From: Meridianimaribacter flavus
GTDB lineage: Bacteria > Bacteroidota > Bacteroidia > Flavobacteriales > Flavobacteriaceae
Length of the DNA stretch: 64,000 bases
Assembly (NCBI RefSeq): GCF_004366715.1
Contig: NZ_SOQZ01000001.1
Span: forward strand, 806,001-870,000
Direction of reading: 5' to 3'
The notes under the pieces are model-generated. The model had not been told where the DNA came from. It saw nothing but the letters and a program-made list of their open reading frames with translations, and searched no databases. Below are positions 37,263 through 48,063 of this stretch, in pieces. Each line of letters starts with the position of its first letter. The first letter of the stretch is position 1. A program made the translations under genes and the position numbers.

Positions 37263-37699
37263 TAAATTTTTGATATTTCATTTGGGAGTTCATCAGTATC
37301 AAAATGATTCCAAGGAAAATGATGCTGTAATTGCTCTCCAGCAGTTAAAATACCATAGATTAATCCGTCCTTATAACGACCAGATTTAAAATGAGATTGG
37401 ATAGTGTTTTTTGTGCTTTCCCAAAAGTCATTAGCCACAACATTATTAATGCCTTTATCTCCATAAATAGCAAACGACTTATCTTCTACAGCTACATAAA
37501 TTAAAACACCATTTTGCAATTTGGTATTGTCCATTTTTAAATAATGAAACACTTCCATAGCACGTGCTTCGGCATTTCCATTATCGGATTTTTCTAAATG
37601 AACACGAATTTCACCCGAAGTTAAACGTTCAGCGTCTCGTATGGCTTTAATAACCTCTTGTTCTTCGGTTTGTGAAAGAAAATTTTCAACGGTAGACAT
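37262..37699 (-). CDS. TPM domain protein (TLP18.3/Psb32-like), soluble
   Basis: A 145-residue protein without a signal peptide: ERLTSGEIRVHLEKSD, then KLQNGVLIYVAVEDKSFAIYGD with HFKSGRYKDGLIYGI, the conserved TPM core. It overlaps lemA by one base (stop/start TAATG) and the next gene likewise. It is probably part of a membrane-associated complex with LemA and the YgcG-like protein, based on conserved gene order. Confidence 0.82.
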   Translation of the reverse strand: MSTVENFLSQTEEQEVIKAIRDAERLTSGEIRVHLEKSDNGNAEARAMEVFHYLKMDNTKLQNGVLIYVAVEDKSFAIYGDKGINNVVANDFWESTKNTIQSHFKSGRYKDGLIYGILTAGEQLQHHFPWNHFDTDELPNEISKI

Positions 37700-38301
37700 T
37701 AATTGTCAGATTTGTAATCGTTTATGTCAATACCTTTTTCAGCGCCTTCGTCAGATTCAAAACGTTCTTTTTTCTCAAATCCAAAAAAGCCTGCGTATAG
37801 GTTGTTAGGAAACTGTCTTACTAAGTTATTGTAAGGTGTAATGGTTTCATTAAAACGGTCGCGTTCTACTTTAATTCGTTTTTCAACACGATCAAGACTG
37901 TTCATCAATTCCTTGTAGTTTTCATTAGCTTTTAAGTCTGGATAGCGCTCAAAAACAGCTAGTAACCTAGATAAAGCCGAGGTCATAGTGCTTTGCACTT
38001 CTTTAAACTGGGTGAGTTGCTCAGGAGTAATATTTGATGGGTCAATTTGTATGCTTGTGGCTTTAGAACGCGCATCAGTAACTATTTTAAAAGTTTCTTG
38101 CTCATATTCGGCATAGCGTTCGGCTACTTTCATTAAGTTAGGTATAAGGTCGCTTCTTAGTTGGTAAGCACTTTCTACCTTGGACCATTGCTCACCAATG
38201 TTTTCGTCAAGACTTATAGCTTCGTTGTAAAAACCTTTTCCTTTAGTGTACAAACCTATTGCGATTATTGCAACAATAATCCATGGTAACCATTTTTTCA
38301 T
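37699..38301 (-). CDS. lemA: LemA family protein
   Basis: A 200-residue protein with one N-terminal membrane helix (WLPWIIVAIIAIGLY) and the LemA fold: YNEAISLDENIGEQWSKVE, AYQLRSDLIPNLMKVAERYA, YNNLVRQFPNNLYAGFFGF. This helical envelope protein is typically followed by TPM genes, as here. Function unknown. It starts 12 bases after the MerR gene. Confidence 0.92.
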   Translation of the reverse strand: MKKWLPWIIVAIIAIGLYTKGKGFYNEAISLDENIGEQWSKVESAYQLRSDLIPNLMKVAERYAEYEQETFKIVTDARSKATSIQIDPSNITPEQLTQFKEVQSTMTSALSRLLAVFERYPDLKANENYKELMNSLDRVEKRIKVERDRFNETITPYNNLVRQFPNNLYAGFFGFEKKERFESDEGAEKGIDINDYKSDN

Positions 38302-38313
38302 GATAAGAGAGTT

Positions 38314-38643
38314 TTAAAGTTGTGATTTAATTTTGATTAGTTGCGCCTTTATAGCTTCTAATTTACTAATTATTTCAAAATTACTTAGCGATTTTTTCTT
38401 TTCTTCTTTAAGATGAGTTTTAGCGCCTTCAAGAGTAAATCCTCGTTCTTTTACCAAGTGGTAAATAAACTTTAGGTTTTTAATATCTTCTGGTGTGAAT
38501 TTACGGTTGCCCTTTGCGTTCTTTTTAGGCTTTAGAATATCAAACTCTTTTTCCCAAAAACGAATCAATGATGCATTGACGTCAAAAGCTTTTGCAACTT
38601 CGCCAATGCCATAGTATCGTTTTTCTGGGAGTTCTATATGCAT
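38314..38643 (-). CDS. MerR-type HTH transcriptional regulator
   Basis: A 109-residue protein with a winged helix-turn-helix of the MerR class (YYGIGEVAKAFDVNASLIRF, then WEKEFDILKPKKNAKGNRKF) and a helical C-terminus. No metal-binding cysteines are visible, so it is a non-metal MerR type. It is placed between the M23 peptidase gene (4-base gap) and lemA, an order common in this family. Confidence 0.88.
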   Translation of the reverse strand: MHIELPEKRYYGIGEVAKAFDVNASLIRFWEKEFDILKPKKNAKGNRKFTPEDIKNLKFIYHLVKERGFTLEGAKTHLKEEKKKSLSNFEIISKLEAIKAQLIKIKSQL

Positions 38644-38647
38644 AAAA

Positions 38648-39619
38648 TTAATCTAAAGATTGGTTTTCTAAAGAAGCTTTTTCTAGTAAGTCAGAGAATT
38701 CTTCAGCAGATAAATTTCCGTAATAAAAGTTAATAGGGTTGATGCGTTCACCATCCTTAAAAATCTCATAGTGTAAATGTGGAGCTTCCGAACGTCCTGT
38801 ACTACCAACAAAACCTATTAAATCACCACGTTTAACCTTTTGGTTAGCACGCACATTGTAGTTGTATAAGTGCGCATAAAGGCTAACGTATCCGTAACCA
38901 TGGTCTATTCTAATATGTTTACCATAACCAGTAGCTCTGTTGTCTGCTCTGGTAACAACACCATCTCCAGAAGCGTAAACAGGAGTTCCGCGAGGAGCTG
39001 TAAAATCCATACCAAAATGAAATTTTCTTACTTTAGTAAAAGGGTCAGTTCTATAACCATAACCTGATGCCATACGAGTTAATTCGGCATTGTTAACAGG
39101 CTGAATGGCAGGTATTGAGGCTAAAAACTTTTCTTTGTCTTTTGCTAAAGTTGCTATTTCGTCTAATGAGCGTGATTGCACAACAATTTGCTTTTGAAGA
39201 ATGTCCATTCTTCGGTGGCTTTCAATAATTAATTTAGAGTTGTCAAATCCTTCTAAGTCTTTGTAACGGTTAATACCACCAAAACCAGCTTTTCGTTGTT
39301 CTTCAGGAATAGGGTTTGCTTCAAAATACAGTCGATAAATAGCATTGTCGCGCTCTTCAATATTGGCAAGTACATCTTGCGTTTCATCCATTTTTTTATT
39401 GAGCAACTGAAATTGTAGCTGCATATTAGAAAGCTCACGTTTTAAAGCCTTTTCTTTTGGAGATTCAATATATTGACTTGCGATAAACACAAATAAAAAA
39501 CCAAACAAGGCAGAAGCTAATAAAAACAGTGAAATGTACTTAAATGTTCGTCTCTTCTTTCGTTCTATTTTTCTATACGAAAGTGTTTCAGAATCATAAT
39601 AATATTTTACCTTACTCAT
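38648..39619 (-). CDS. M23 family metallopeptidase (cell wall endopeptidase)
   Basis: A 323-residue protein with a cytoplasmic basic start, one membrane helix (YISLFLLASALFGFLFVFIA), a coiled-coil segment (about 60-130) and a C-terminal LytM/M23 domain with zinc ligands in FHFGMDFTAPRGTPV (His, Asp) and the HLHYE motif (APHLHYEIFKDG). It should cut peptidoglycan cross-links during growth or division. It is the first gene of the minus-strand operon running to the TPM lipoprotein. Confidence 0.92.
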   Translation of the reverse strand: MSKVKYYYDSETLSYRKIERKKRRTFKYISLFLLASALFGFLFVFIASQYIESPKEKALKRELSNMQLQFQLLNKKMDETQDVLANIEERDNAIYRLYFEANPIPEEQRKAGFGGINRYKDLEGFDNSKLIIESHRRMDILQKQIVVQSRSLDEIATLAKDKEKFLASIPAIQPVNNAELTRMASGYGYRTDPFTKVRKFHFGMDFTAPRGTPVYASGDGVVTRADNRATGYGKHIRIDHGYGYVSLYAHLYNYNVRANQKVKRGDLIGFVGSTGRSEAPHLHYEIFKDGERINPINFYYGNLSAEEFSDLLEKASLENQSLD

Positions 39620-39748
39620 TTCTTTATTTATACTATTTTTGCAATTGATAAAATCATTTCAATCAAATGAATTTTATTTGCAAACGACCAAAGATAAAAA
39701 TTGTTTCGCAATTAATATAATTTTAACAAGAACGAGAATTAAACATAC

Positions 39749-42361
39749 ATGAAGTCTCAAGAGATACGCTCAAAATTTCTAAAGTTTTTTGAAGATAAAA
39801 AACATACTATTGTACCATCTGCACCAATGGTGTTAAAAGATGATCCAACTTTAATGTTTGTCAACTCTGGAATGGCACCTTTTAAAGAATATTTTTTAGG
39901 TAATGCCACACCAAAAAGCAATAGAATTGCTGATACTCAAAAATGCTTGCGTGTTTCTGGAAAGCACAACGATTTAGAAGAGGTTGGTTATGATACTTAT
40001 CATCATACATTGTTTGAAATGTTGGGTAACTGGAGTTTTGGCGATTACTTTAAAAAAGAAGCGATTGCTTGGGCTTGGGAATTATTGACAGAGGTTTATA
40101 AAATAGACAAAGACATTTTATACGTAACTGTTTTTGAAGGAGACGAAGAAGATGGTACGCCATTAGATACCGAAGCCTACGATATTTGGAAACAGTACAT
40201 TGCAGAAGACCGAATTTTAAAAGGCAATAAAAAAGATAATTTCTGGGAAATGGGAGATCAAGGTCCTTGTGGTCCTTGTAGTGAGATTCATGTTGATATT
40301 CGTTCTGCTGAAGAAAAAGCAAAGGTTTCTGGTAAGGATTTGGTGAATATGGATCATCCGCAAGTGGTTGAAATCTGGAACCTGGTTTTTATGCAATACA
40401 ATCGTAAAGCTAATGGTTCTCTAGAAAACTTACCAAACAAACATATAGATACCGGAATGGGCTTTGAGCGTTTGTGTATGGTATTACAAAATGTGCAAAG
40501 TAACTATGATACTGATGTTTTTACACCGATAATTCGTGAAATTGAAACCATTGCAGATAAAGATTACGGTAAAAACGATAAGATAGATGTTGCCATTAGA
40601 GTTATCTCTGATCACGTTCGTGCAGTTGCATTTTCTATTGCTGACGGACAATTACCAAGTAATACAGGAGCTGGTTATGTAATTCGTAGAATTTTGCGTC
40701 GTGCTATTCGTTACGGATTTACGTTTTTAGATCAAAAAGAGCCGTTTATTTACCGTTTGGTGGATGTGCTTATCAAAAAAATGGGAGAAGCTTTCCCTGA
40801 ATTAAAAGAGCAAAGACAACTTATCGAAAATGTTATAAAAGAAGAAGAAGCTTCTTTCTTAAGAACATTAGATCAAGGGTTATTATTGCTTGATAGAATT
40901 ATAACACATTCTAACACCAAAGAAATTTCAGGAAATAAAGTTTTTGAACTTAAAGATACTTATGGTTTTCCAGAAGATTTAACCGATTTAATTCTTCGTG
41001 AAAACGGATTTACCTATAACCACGAAGAGTTTGATAAAAAACTAAAAGAGCAACAAGAACGTGGTAAGCAAGCTTCTCAATTAAAATCAGACGATTGGAC
41101 AATTGTTCTTGAAGATGACGAGCAAGAGTTTATTGGTTATGATGTTACTGAAGCTAATGTTAAGCTTACCAAATACCGAAAAGTAACCTCAAAAAAGGAT
41201 GGTGAAATGTACCAGCTGGTGTTTAATTTAACACCGTTTTATGCTGAAGGTGGTGGACAAGTTGGTGATAAAGGCTATCTAGAAGATGCTTCTGGTGATG
41301 TTGTATATATTGTTGATACCAAAAAGGAAAACAATGTTATTATTCATTTTGCAAAGAGTCTTCCTAAAAATGTACAAGGCACTTTTAAAGCAACTGTAGA
41401 TGCAAAACAACGTTACAGAACGGAGTGTAACCATACTGCAACACACTTATTGCATCAGGCATTACGCGAGATTTTAGGAACACATGTTGAGCAAAAAGGT
41501 AGTGCGGTACATAGTAAGTATTTGCGTTTTGACTTTTCGCATTTTTCTAAACTAACCGTTGATGAATTGCGTGATGTAGAAAACTTTGTAAATGCTAGAA
41601 TTGAAGGCAAATTACCATTGCAAGAACAACGCAATATTCCAATGCAACAAGCTATTGATGAAGGTGCAATGGCGTTGTTTGGAGAAAAATATGGCGATAC
41701 TGTACGTACTATAAAATTCGGTAAATCTATAGAACTTTGTGGTGGAACTCACGTAAAAAACACTGCAGATATTTGGCATTTTAAAATTGTATCTGAAGGC
41801 GCAGTTGCTGCTGGAATTCGTCGTATTGAAGCTATCACAAACGATGCTGTAAAAGATTTCTATTTTGAAAACAATCGTGCGTATTTTGAAATGAAAGATT
41901 TACTTAATAATGCTAAAGAACCAGTAAAAGCATTACAGAATCTTCAAGAGGAAAATACAAACCTAAAAAAACAAATAGAGCAGCTTTTAAAAGATAAAGC
42001 TAAAAACCTAAAAGGTGAGCTTAAAAATGAATTGACCGAAGTTAATGGCATCACATTTCTAGCAAAACAAGTTGATTTAGATGCAGCAGGAATAAAAGAT
42101 TTATGCTTTGAGCTAGGAAGTCAATATGATAACCTATTCCTACTTTTTGGTGCTGAAAACGATGGTAAGGCATTATTGTCTTGTTATATCTCAAAAGAAT
42201 TGGTTGCTGAAAAAAGCTTGAATGCTGGACAAATTGTTAGAGAATTAGGGAAACACATCCAAGGTGGTGGAGGCGGACAACCGTTTTTTGCAACTGCAGG
42301 AGGAAAAAATCCTAGTGGTATAAAAGACGCTTTGGAAGCAGTGAAAAGTTATATCGCTTAA
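39749..42361 (+). CDS. alaS: Alanyl-tRNA synthetase
   Basis: An 870-residue protein of full family length: class II catalytic core ([32 protein letters not shown]), editing domain with zinc-binding HTATH ([14 protein letters not shown]) and the later CGGTHV motif, and a C-terminal C-Ala region with [15 protein letters not shown]. It charges tRNA-Ala. It is divergent from the M23 operon. Confidence 0.97.
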   Translation: MKSQEIRSKFLKFFEDKKHTIVPSAPMVLKDDPTLMFVNSGMAPFKEYFLGNATPKSNRIADTQKCLRVSGKHNDLEEVGYDTYHHTLFEMLGNWSFGDYFKKEAIAWAWELLTEVYKIDKDILYVTVFEGDEEDGTPLDTEAYDIWKQYIAEDRILKGNKKDNFWEMGDQGPCGPCSEIHVDIRSAEEKAKVSGKDLVNMDHPQVVEIWNLVFMQYNRKANGSLENLPNKHIDTGMGFERLCMVLQNVQSNYDTDVFTPIIREIETIADKDYGKNDKIDVAIRVISDHVRAVAFSIADGQLPSNTGAGYVIRRILRRAIRYGFTFLDQKEPFIYRLVDVLIKKMGEAFPELKEQRQLIENVIKEEEASFLRTLDQGLLLLDRIITHSNTKEISGNKVFELKDTYGFPEDLTDLILRENGFTYNHEEFDKKLKEQQERGKQASQLKSDDWTIVLEDDEQEFIGYDVTEANVKLTKYRKVTSKKDGEMYQLVFNLTPFYAEGGGQVGDKGYLEDASGDVVYIVDTKKENNVIIHFAKSLPKNVQGTFKATVDAKQRYRTECNHTATHLLHQALREILGTHVEQKGSAVHSKYLRFDFSHFSKLTVDELRDVENFVNARIEGKLPLQEQRNIPMQQAIDEGAMALFGEKYGDTVRTIKFGKSIELCGGTHVKNTADIWHFKIVSEGAVAAGIRRIEAITNDAVKDFYFENNRAYFEMKDLLNNAKEPVKALQNLQEENTNLKKQIEQLLKDKAKNLKGELKNELTEVNGITFLAKQVDLDAAGIKDLCFELGSQYDNLFLLFGAENDGKALLSCYISKELVAEKSLNAGQIVRELGKHIQGGGGGQPFFATAGGKNPSGIKDALEAVKSYIA

Positions 42362-42367
42362 ATTATC

Positions 42368-42387
42368 ATTCTGTTTTTAAGCAGAAT
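42368..42387. repeat. Short hairpin before the GSCFA gene
   Basis: ATTCTG pairs with CAGAAT around an 8-base loop, 6 bases before the ATG at 42393. It is similar in style to the hairpins before ddl and yaaA. Confidence 0.35.
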
Positions 42388-42392
42388 TCATT

Positions 42393-43343
42393 ATGAAACT
42401 ACAAACCCAAATACCGTTACAATCAGAGCCGAATAATCAAATAGATTATCATTCTAAAATAGCGCTGTTTGGGTCTTGTTTTGTTGAAAATATAGGAGAG
42501 AAGTTTAACTATTTTAAGCTTCAGAATTTTCAAAATCCATTAGGTATTTTATTTCATCCGCTAGCCATTGAAAGTTTGGTTGCTAATGCGATTAATTCTA
42601 AAACGTACACCGAAGAAGATATCTTTTTTCATAACGAACAATGGCATTGTTATGAAGCGCATTCCAAGTTAAGTAGTGATAATAAAGATGATTTGTTGCA
42701 TGCATTGAACAATGCTGTTCAGTCAACAAATCAGCAAATACACCAAGCAACACATGTTATTGTTACATTAGGAACTGCTTGGGTTTATAGATATACAGCA
42801 TCAGATGTTATTGTTGCCAATTGCCATAAAGTACCACAAAAACAATTTACAAAAGAGCTGCTAACGGTTGATGAAATTTCAGAATCATTACAAGCTATAG
42901 TTGCTTTAATAAAAAGCGTTAATCCAAAAGCGTCCGTAATTTTTACGGTGTCTCCTGTGCGACATATTAAAGATGGTTTTGTTGAGAACACGCAAAGTAA
43001 AGCGCATTTAGTTGCAGCTATTCATCAAGTTGTTGAACCAAGAAAGCAGCAGTATTATTTCCCTTCGTATGAAATTATGCTGGACGAACTTCGTGACTAT
43101 CGTTTTTATAAAGCCGATATGTTGCATCCAAATGATATAGCAGTAAATTACATTTGGGAAAAATTCAAACAGGTTTGGATTTCAGAAAAGGCTCATAAAA
43201 CATTAAACGAGGTTGATGTGATACAAAAAGGCCTTCAACACAGACCGTTTAATCCAAACTCTAATAGCCATAAGGCATTTCTTCAATCATTAAAAGACAA
43301 GCAAAACCAGTTGCAGCAGTCTTTTTCGCATATCGTATTTTAA
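42393..43343 (+). CDS. GSCFA domain-containing protein
   Basis: A 316-residue protein with the name-giving motif near the N-terminus (IALFGSCFVENIGEKF), then VTLGTAWVY and the C-terminal DMLHPNDIAVNYIWEKF block. This is the SGNH-hydrolase-like arrangement of the GSCFA family, common in Bacteroidetes. Likely an esterase-type cytosolic enzyme of unknown substrate. Confidence 0.9.
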   Translation: MKLQTQIPLQSEPNNQIDYHSKIALFGSCFVENIGEKFNYFKLQNFQNPLGILFHPLAIESLVANAINSKTYTEEDIFFHNEQWHCYEAHSKLSSDNKDDLLHALNNAVQSTNQQIHQATHVIVTLGTAWVYRYTASDVIVANCHKVPQKQFTKELLTVDEISESLQAIVALIKSVNPKASVIFTVSPVRHIKDGFVENTQSKAHLVAAIHQVVEPRKQQYYFPSYEIMLDELRDYRFYKADMLHPNDIAVNYIWEKFKQVWISEKAHKTLNEVDVIQKGLQHRPFNPNSNSHKAFLQSLKDKQNQLQQSFSHIVF

Positions 43344-43422
43344 ATATACGACATATTACGTATTTCTTTCAGTTTCTTAAAGTTGCATTTTTGAATCAGT
43401 TATTAATTAAAAATATTCAACA

Positions 43423-43956
43423 ATGAAAGATTTAAGAAAATTTATGGTATTAATCATGGTAACAGCCATGGTAGGATTAACTTCATGTTCAAGTGATGAC
43501 GATGGCGGAAGTGGTGGAGGAGCTGCATCAGGAACTTTATCAGCAAAAATAGATGGTAGTTCTTGGCAGTCTTTAGAAATTTCTTCTTCTGCAACTGTTG
43601 CAAATAATGGTAATAACCTTATTATTATAGCAACTAATAGTGATGGTAAAGCATTTTCATTTTCAATTTGGGGATATGAAGGCGTAGGAACTTATGAATT
43701 TACAGGTGCTACTACAGTTTTTAATACTGCTTCATATTCTGAAACTGATGTAGACTTAAACAATCCACAGAACTCAACAACAGAGCTTTGGCAAGCACCT
43801 TATGATGATACGCTTGCAGGAACACTGTCTGTTTCTGAAGAAACTGAAACTAAAATAATTGGAACATTCGAATTTTCAGGTAAGAATGTTAATGGAGACC
43901 AATCTGTAAAAATGATTTCAGATGGTGCTTTTAATTTAAATAAGCAAGTGCAGTAA
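43423..43956 (+). CDS. DUF6252-type lipoprotein
   Basis: A 177-residue protein with a lipoprotein signal (LIMVTAMVGLTSCSSDDDGG), a glycine linker, and a beta-rich domain starting AKIDGSSWQSLEI with GTFEFSGKNVNGDQSVKMIS later, the pattern of the Bacteroidetes DUF6252 family. Surface or periplasmic; function unknown. It is followed 11 bases later by the beta-propeller gene, so the two are probably co-transcribed. Confidence 0.72.
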   Translation: MKDLRKFMVLIMVTAMVGLTSCSSDDDGGSGGGAASGTLSAKIDGSSWQSLEISSSATVANNGNNLIIIATNSDGKAFSFSIWGYEGVGTYEFTGATTVFNTASYSETDVDLNNPQNSTTELWQAPYDDTLAGTLSVSEETETKIIGTFEFSGKNVNGDQSVKMISDGAFNLNKQVQ

Positions 43957-43967
43957 TTGTTTTAGTT

Positions 43968-45878
43968 ATGAAAACGCTATTAATTCAATTTAAGAGCTTA
44001 GTATTGGTTGCACTATTAGTTAGTGTAACCTTTGCTAATGCGCAAAAAGCAGAAGCACCAAGTCAAAGTTATGACTTAGGAGCTAAGATTAATGAAATGA
44101 CATTGACTATTGGAGGTGTATTGGTAGTGGCGACAAATGATGGTTTGGTAGGGATAAAACCAACAGAAAGCCAACCAGTTTTTACCTTTAATAATTTTGG
44201 AAAGCTAAAACCAGAAGAGACTGATTTTATTCCAGGTTCACCATATATAGTCGTCTCTCAAGGAGCGACTTCGGGTTTTGCAGGATTGTCTAAAACCAAA
44301 AGAGCAGTGATAGATTATGTTCAAGGTAAAGTGATTTTCAATTCAGATGATGATAGCTGGAATCAAATTTATACTTGTAATGTTATGTTGCCACAAAACA
44401 AATTAGTAGTTAGTGGTATTCAGAAAATAGGCGATAAGTTTGAAAAAATGACTCCTAAAGTAGCAGTTTACGACCTTAACACTTCTAAGCTAGACTATAG
44501 TTTCTTTTTGGATAAACCAGGTAGAGTAGGAATTGCAAAAGACTTTAGTGTTACAGGAACGCCTTTGCTCTTAAAGAACTCTTTAATTATACCAACAGCA
44601 CAAGGACTTATTGCTAAATCGCATTCAGGTGAAGATTTATGGCAAACTAAAATAAAAGGTGTTAATTGGATGGTTGCCGATGAAACTGAAAAAGAAATTT
44701 ATGGTTTTGAAACTACTACAAATGGTAAAAACACCAGAATCCATAAAATTGGAAGTAATGGAGCTGAGCTTTGGGAAGATGATAGAAAAGTAAAAGGTAT
44801 TGTTACAAACTTTGAAATTCTACCTCAAGGTCTAGCTGTAGTTAGTGATGTTGCAGGAGGCACAGGAGCTTTAGGTGCAAAATCAGAATCAAAAATAACC
44901 ATGTTTAGTGCAGCTACAGGAGAAGATCTATGGGATAAAGCACCAAAAACAAAAGGATACGTTCAGCATTTTTACATAATGGAAGATGGTATTTTATTCG
45001 GAATAGAATCAGGAGGTATCAATAAAATTTCATTTGACGGCAAACCCCTTTTCAAAAAGCCTCTTAAAACAGGAGAAAATATTATGGTAATGGCACACAC
45101 ACCACAAGGGTTACTATATATTACAGGTGAAGACGCTAATATTGTGAATTTAGAAACAGGAGAAGAGGTTTGGGGTAAGCCGTTAAAATATAAAAGAGCA
45201 GCATCAGTAGCATCAACCTTTGATGCTAAAAATGACAGATATTTAATTGCTGCTGATGGAAAAATTATGGCTGTTGATGCAAATTCAGGAGAAGTTAGTG
45301 ATCTTGCTAAGTGCGATTTTGAAGAAAAAGAAGATCCTAATCATATGGAAATAAGAGATACTGGTATCTTTTTGTCATCAAGTCAAAATATGACCTCTTT
45401 AGCATTTGACGGAAATGAAAATTATCATACTTACCATAAATCACCAGGAAGAAGCACTTTTGGTAAAATTGTAGGAGGTATTACAGCAGTAGCATCTACA
45501 GCAATGACAGTTTCTATGAGTATGAAAGCTGGTGCTAACAGAAGTGCTTTTGGTAGTGTAAATGACCTTGATAGCTATAACGATTATGGTAAAGAAGCTA
45601 AAAGAGCTGCCGATATGTTTGCTGGAATAGCAGGAGCTTCTTTTGACTATTTATCTACTAGATTTAAATCAACTGCAGCAACCGAAAATGCACAGTTTAT
45701 TTTAACTAAATTAGATAATGGTGTTGGGTTAGTTAAAGTAAATAAAGACACTGGTAATACAGATAAAGAAATTGTTTTAAACGACAAAAAGCCTGAGTAT
45801 GAGGTGGATGAATTTGGAGGTTTTCTTTTCTATAAAGCCAATGATAAAACGATTTATGCTTACAATCTTAATAATTAA
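43968..45878 (+). CDS. Secreted PQQ-like beta-propeller protein
   Basis: A 636-residue protein with a signal peptide (SLVLVALLVSVTFANAQ) and repeated propeller-blade signatures with the SxxTGEDLWD / LETGEEVWGKPL pattern typical of PQQ-binding-like repeats. A glycine/alanine-rich stretch (about 490-545) interrupts the C-terminal part. The methanol-dehydrogenase active-site residues cannot be confirmed, so it is probably a structural or binding propeller rather than an enzyme. Confidence 0.72.
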   Translation: MKTLLIQFKSLVLVALLVSVTFANAQKAEAPSQSYDLGAKINEMTLTIGGVLVVATNDGLVGIKPTESQPVFTFNNFGKLKPEETDFIPGSPYIVVSQGATSGFAGLSKTKRAVIDYVQGKVIFNSDDDSWNQIYTCNVMLPQNKLVVSGIQKIGDKFEKMTPKVAVYDLNTSKLDYSFFLDKPGRVGIAKDFSVTGTPLLLKNSLIIPTAQGLIAKSHSGEDLWQTKIKGVNWMVADETEKEIYGFETTTNGKNTRIHKIGSNGAELWEDDRKVKGIVTNFEILPQGLAVVSDVAGGTGALGAKSESKITMFSAATGEDLWDKAPKTKGYVQHFYIMEDGILFGIESGGINKISFDGKPLFKKPLKTGENIMVMAHTPQGLLYITGEDANIVNLETGEEVWGKPLKYKRAASVASTFDAKNDRYLIAADGKIMAVDANSGEVSDLAKCDFEEKEDPNHMEIRDTGIFLSSSQNMTSLAFDGNENYHTYHKSPGRSTFGKIVGGITAVASTAMTVSMSMKAGANRSAFGSVNDLDSYNDYGKEAKRAADMFAGIAGASFDYLSTRFKSTAATENAQFILTKLDNGVGLVKVNKDTGNTDKEIVLNDKKPEYEVDEFGGFLFYKANDKTIYAYNLNN

Positions 45879-46081
45879 ATCTTGTTGTTGAGATTTCCTG
45901 ATTGAGCGTAATTTTTGTAGGATTACGCTTAATCTTTTTTAATTGCTTCTTATCGAAAAAAAAGATGATGAACTTCAATATGTTATATATTCGTAATGCT
46001 ATTAATCAATTTTTTAAAAAGGCGTCAGTCATATTATCTGGTAAGGACAGGTATTTTCTGATGCTTTTTTTATTGCCAAAA

Positions 46082-48025
46082 ATGAGGATACTTTTAGTTA
46101 CACTTCTATTCATATTTCAATCATCTTATACCTATTCACAAAACTTAGATAGCTTACTTACGGCTGCTAAAGAAATAAAGAATGATTCAGTAAGAATCAG
46201 GACGTATAACAAGATTGGATTTAGTTATATATTCAACGATTCTGATAAAGCACTTCAAGTCATTACCGAAGGGAAAACGCAAGCCAAAGAGAGTGGGTTT
46301 AATTTTGGTTTAGCCGAATTAACAAATACACATGGTATCTATATGGATGTCACAGGTAAATCTGATTCAGCTAAATATTATTTCACTAAAGCGTTAGATT
46401 TAAGTCAGGAGTACAACTTCAAAAATATTGAAGTCATGTGCATTAATAATTTAGGAATGTTTCATTGGAACAGAAGCGAGTATGATAACGCATTGAGGTT
46501 CTTTTTTGATGCTTTAAGAATGAATGATGCCATTGGCGATGAAAAACAAAGTCATACGTATCTTAACAATATAGGTCTTATATATCAAGAAATGAATCTT
46601 AATGAAAAGGCATTGAGTTATCATGAGAAGGCGTTAAAAATTCGAGAAGAGCATAACTTAGAGAATGACCAGATTACGTCATTAAATAACATTGGCATCA
46701 ACCTAAAAGATTTAGGACGCATTGATGAAGCTATAATGACATATAAAAAAGGGTTAGTAATAGCAAAACGCACTAATAACCTTATAGAGTATTACAGGTT
46801 GTTAGATAACCTTGCAAATGCCTATAATGAAAATAATAACTATGATTTGGCTATCAAAACCTATTTACAAGCTTTGGATAAGCCTGAAGGTTTTGAGTCT
46901 GATGAAGCGTCTGAATTATCAACATACTCCAATTTAACAGCGTTGTATAATGAAATTAATGAACCACAAACCGCTTTGGGTTATGCTGAAAAAGGATTTA
47001 AACTGATTCAGAAATATCCTCAAATAAAAGCCAATTCAGGAGATCTTAACTTAAATACAGCAGAGAGTTATTACATGCTTCGAAATTTTAAAAAAGCACG
47101 AGAGCACACTCATAAATTTAGAATTTTAAAAGACTCTATTTTTTCTGAAAAGAATGCGCAAGCTATTGCTGATCTTGAAGTGAAATATGACACCGAAAAA
47201 AAGGAAAAAGAAATACTGATACAACGTGCTGAACTTGCTGAGCATAAACTAACTATTCAAAAACAAAACTATCAACTTTATGGAGTGGTTTGCTTAGCAA
47301 TAGTTTTAGGGTTGATAGGATACTTATTTTTCAATCAGCAAAAACTTAAAAACAAGCAGCTAAAAAAAGAAAATGAACTCAAAGATGCGTTGATAAAAAT
47401 TGAAACTCAAAATAAGCTACAAGAACAACGCTTGAGAATTTCAAGAGATTTGCATGATAATATTGGTGCGCAGCTTACCTTTATAATTTCTTCTATAGAC
47501 AATCTTAAGTATGGTTTTGATATTAAAGATGAAACCCTAAACAAACGACTAGAAAGCATTAGCAATTTCACCTCAGAAACCATCTATGAGTTGCGCGATA
47601 CTATTTGGGCAATGAATAAGGAAGAGATAACAATTGAAGACCTTATTTTACGAATTACAAATTACAAGGATAAAGCAAGATTTGCGTCGCAGGAAATAGA
47701 GTTCAATATTAATGTTTCTAATAAAGTTGATATTGAAAAGTCGTTTTCTTCGGTAACAGGAATAGGAATCCATAGAGTTGTTCAAGAAGCTGTACATAAT
47801 GCGATAAAACATGCTAAGGCAACTAAAATTGAAATTAGTATAGACAAACCTAAGAACTACAAACTATCAATAATTGATAACGGAAAAGGTTTTGATCTCA
47901 ACACTATCGAAAAAGGAAACGGTTTAACAAACATGAAAAAGCGTGTCAATGATTTAGGAGGTGAGTTTTCAATTGATTCTAAATTAAATGAAGGCACAAT
48001 AATATCACTTACGTTCCCAAATTAA
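46082..48025 (+). CDS. TPR-containing sensor histidine kinase (copy 1)
   Basis: From the ATG at 46082 there are 647 residues: signal peptide (LLVTLLFIFQSSYTYSQ), about six TPRs in the periplasm, one membrane helix (VVCLAIVLGLIGYLFF), a coiled coil, a HisKA_3 dimerisation segment with the phospho-acceptor in SRDLHDNIGAQLTF, and a C-terminal ATPase (NAIKHAKATKI, DNGKGF, GNGLTNMKKRV). The frame is open back to 45902, but that would add an odd basic leader before the signal peptide. It is followed 38 bases later by a paralogue and then one response regulator. Confidence 0.88.
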   Translation: MRILLVTLLFIFQSSYTYSQNLDSLLTAAKEIKNDSVRIRTYNKIGFSYIFNDSDKALQVITEGKTQAKESGFNFGLAELTNTHGIYMDVTGKSDSAKYYFTKALDLSQEYNFKNIEVMCINNLGMFHWNRSEYDNALRFFFDALRMNDAIGDEKQSHTYLNNIGLIYQEMNLNEKALSYHEKALKIREEHNLENDQITSLNNIGINLKDLGRIDEAIMTYKKGLVIAKRTNNLIEYYRLLDNLANAYNENNNYDLAIKTYLQALDKPEGFESDEASELSTYSNLTALYNEINEPQTALGYAEKGFKLIQKYPQIKANSGDLNLNTAESYYMLRNFKKAREHTHKFRILKDSIFSEKNAQAIADLEVKYDTEKKEKEILIQRAELAEHKLTIQKQNYQLYGVVCLAIVLGLIGYLFFNQQKLKNKQLKKENELKDALIKIETQNKLQEQRLRISRDLHDNIGAQLTFIISSIDNLKYGFDIKDETLNKRLESISNFTSETIYELRDTIWAMNKEEITIEDLILRITNYKDKARFASQEIEFNINVSNKVDIEKSFSSVTGIGIHRVVQEAVHNAIKHAKATKIEISIDKPKNYKLSIIDNGKGFDLNTIEKGNGLTNMKKRVNDLGGEFSIDSKLNEGTIISLTFPN

Positions 48026-48063
48026 TTTCTAACTTTAAACAAATCAACCAACTACTTTTTAAT

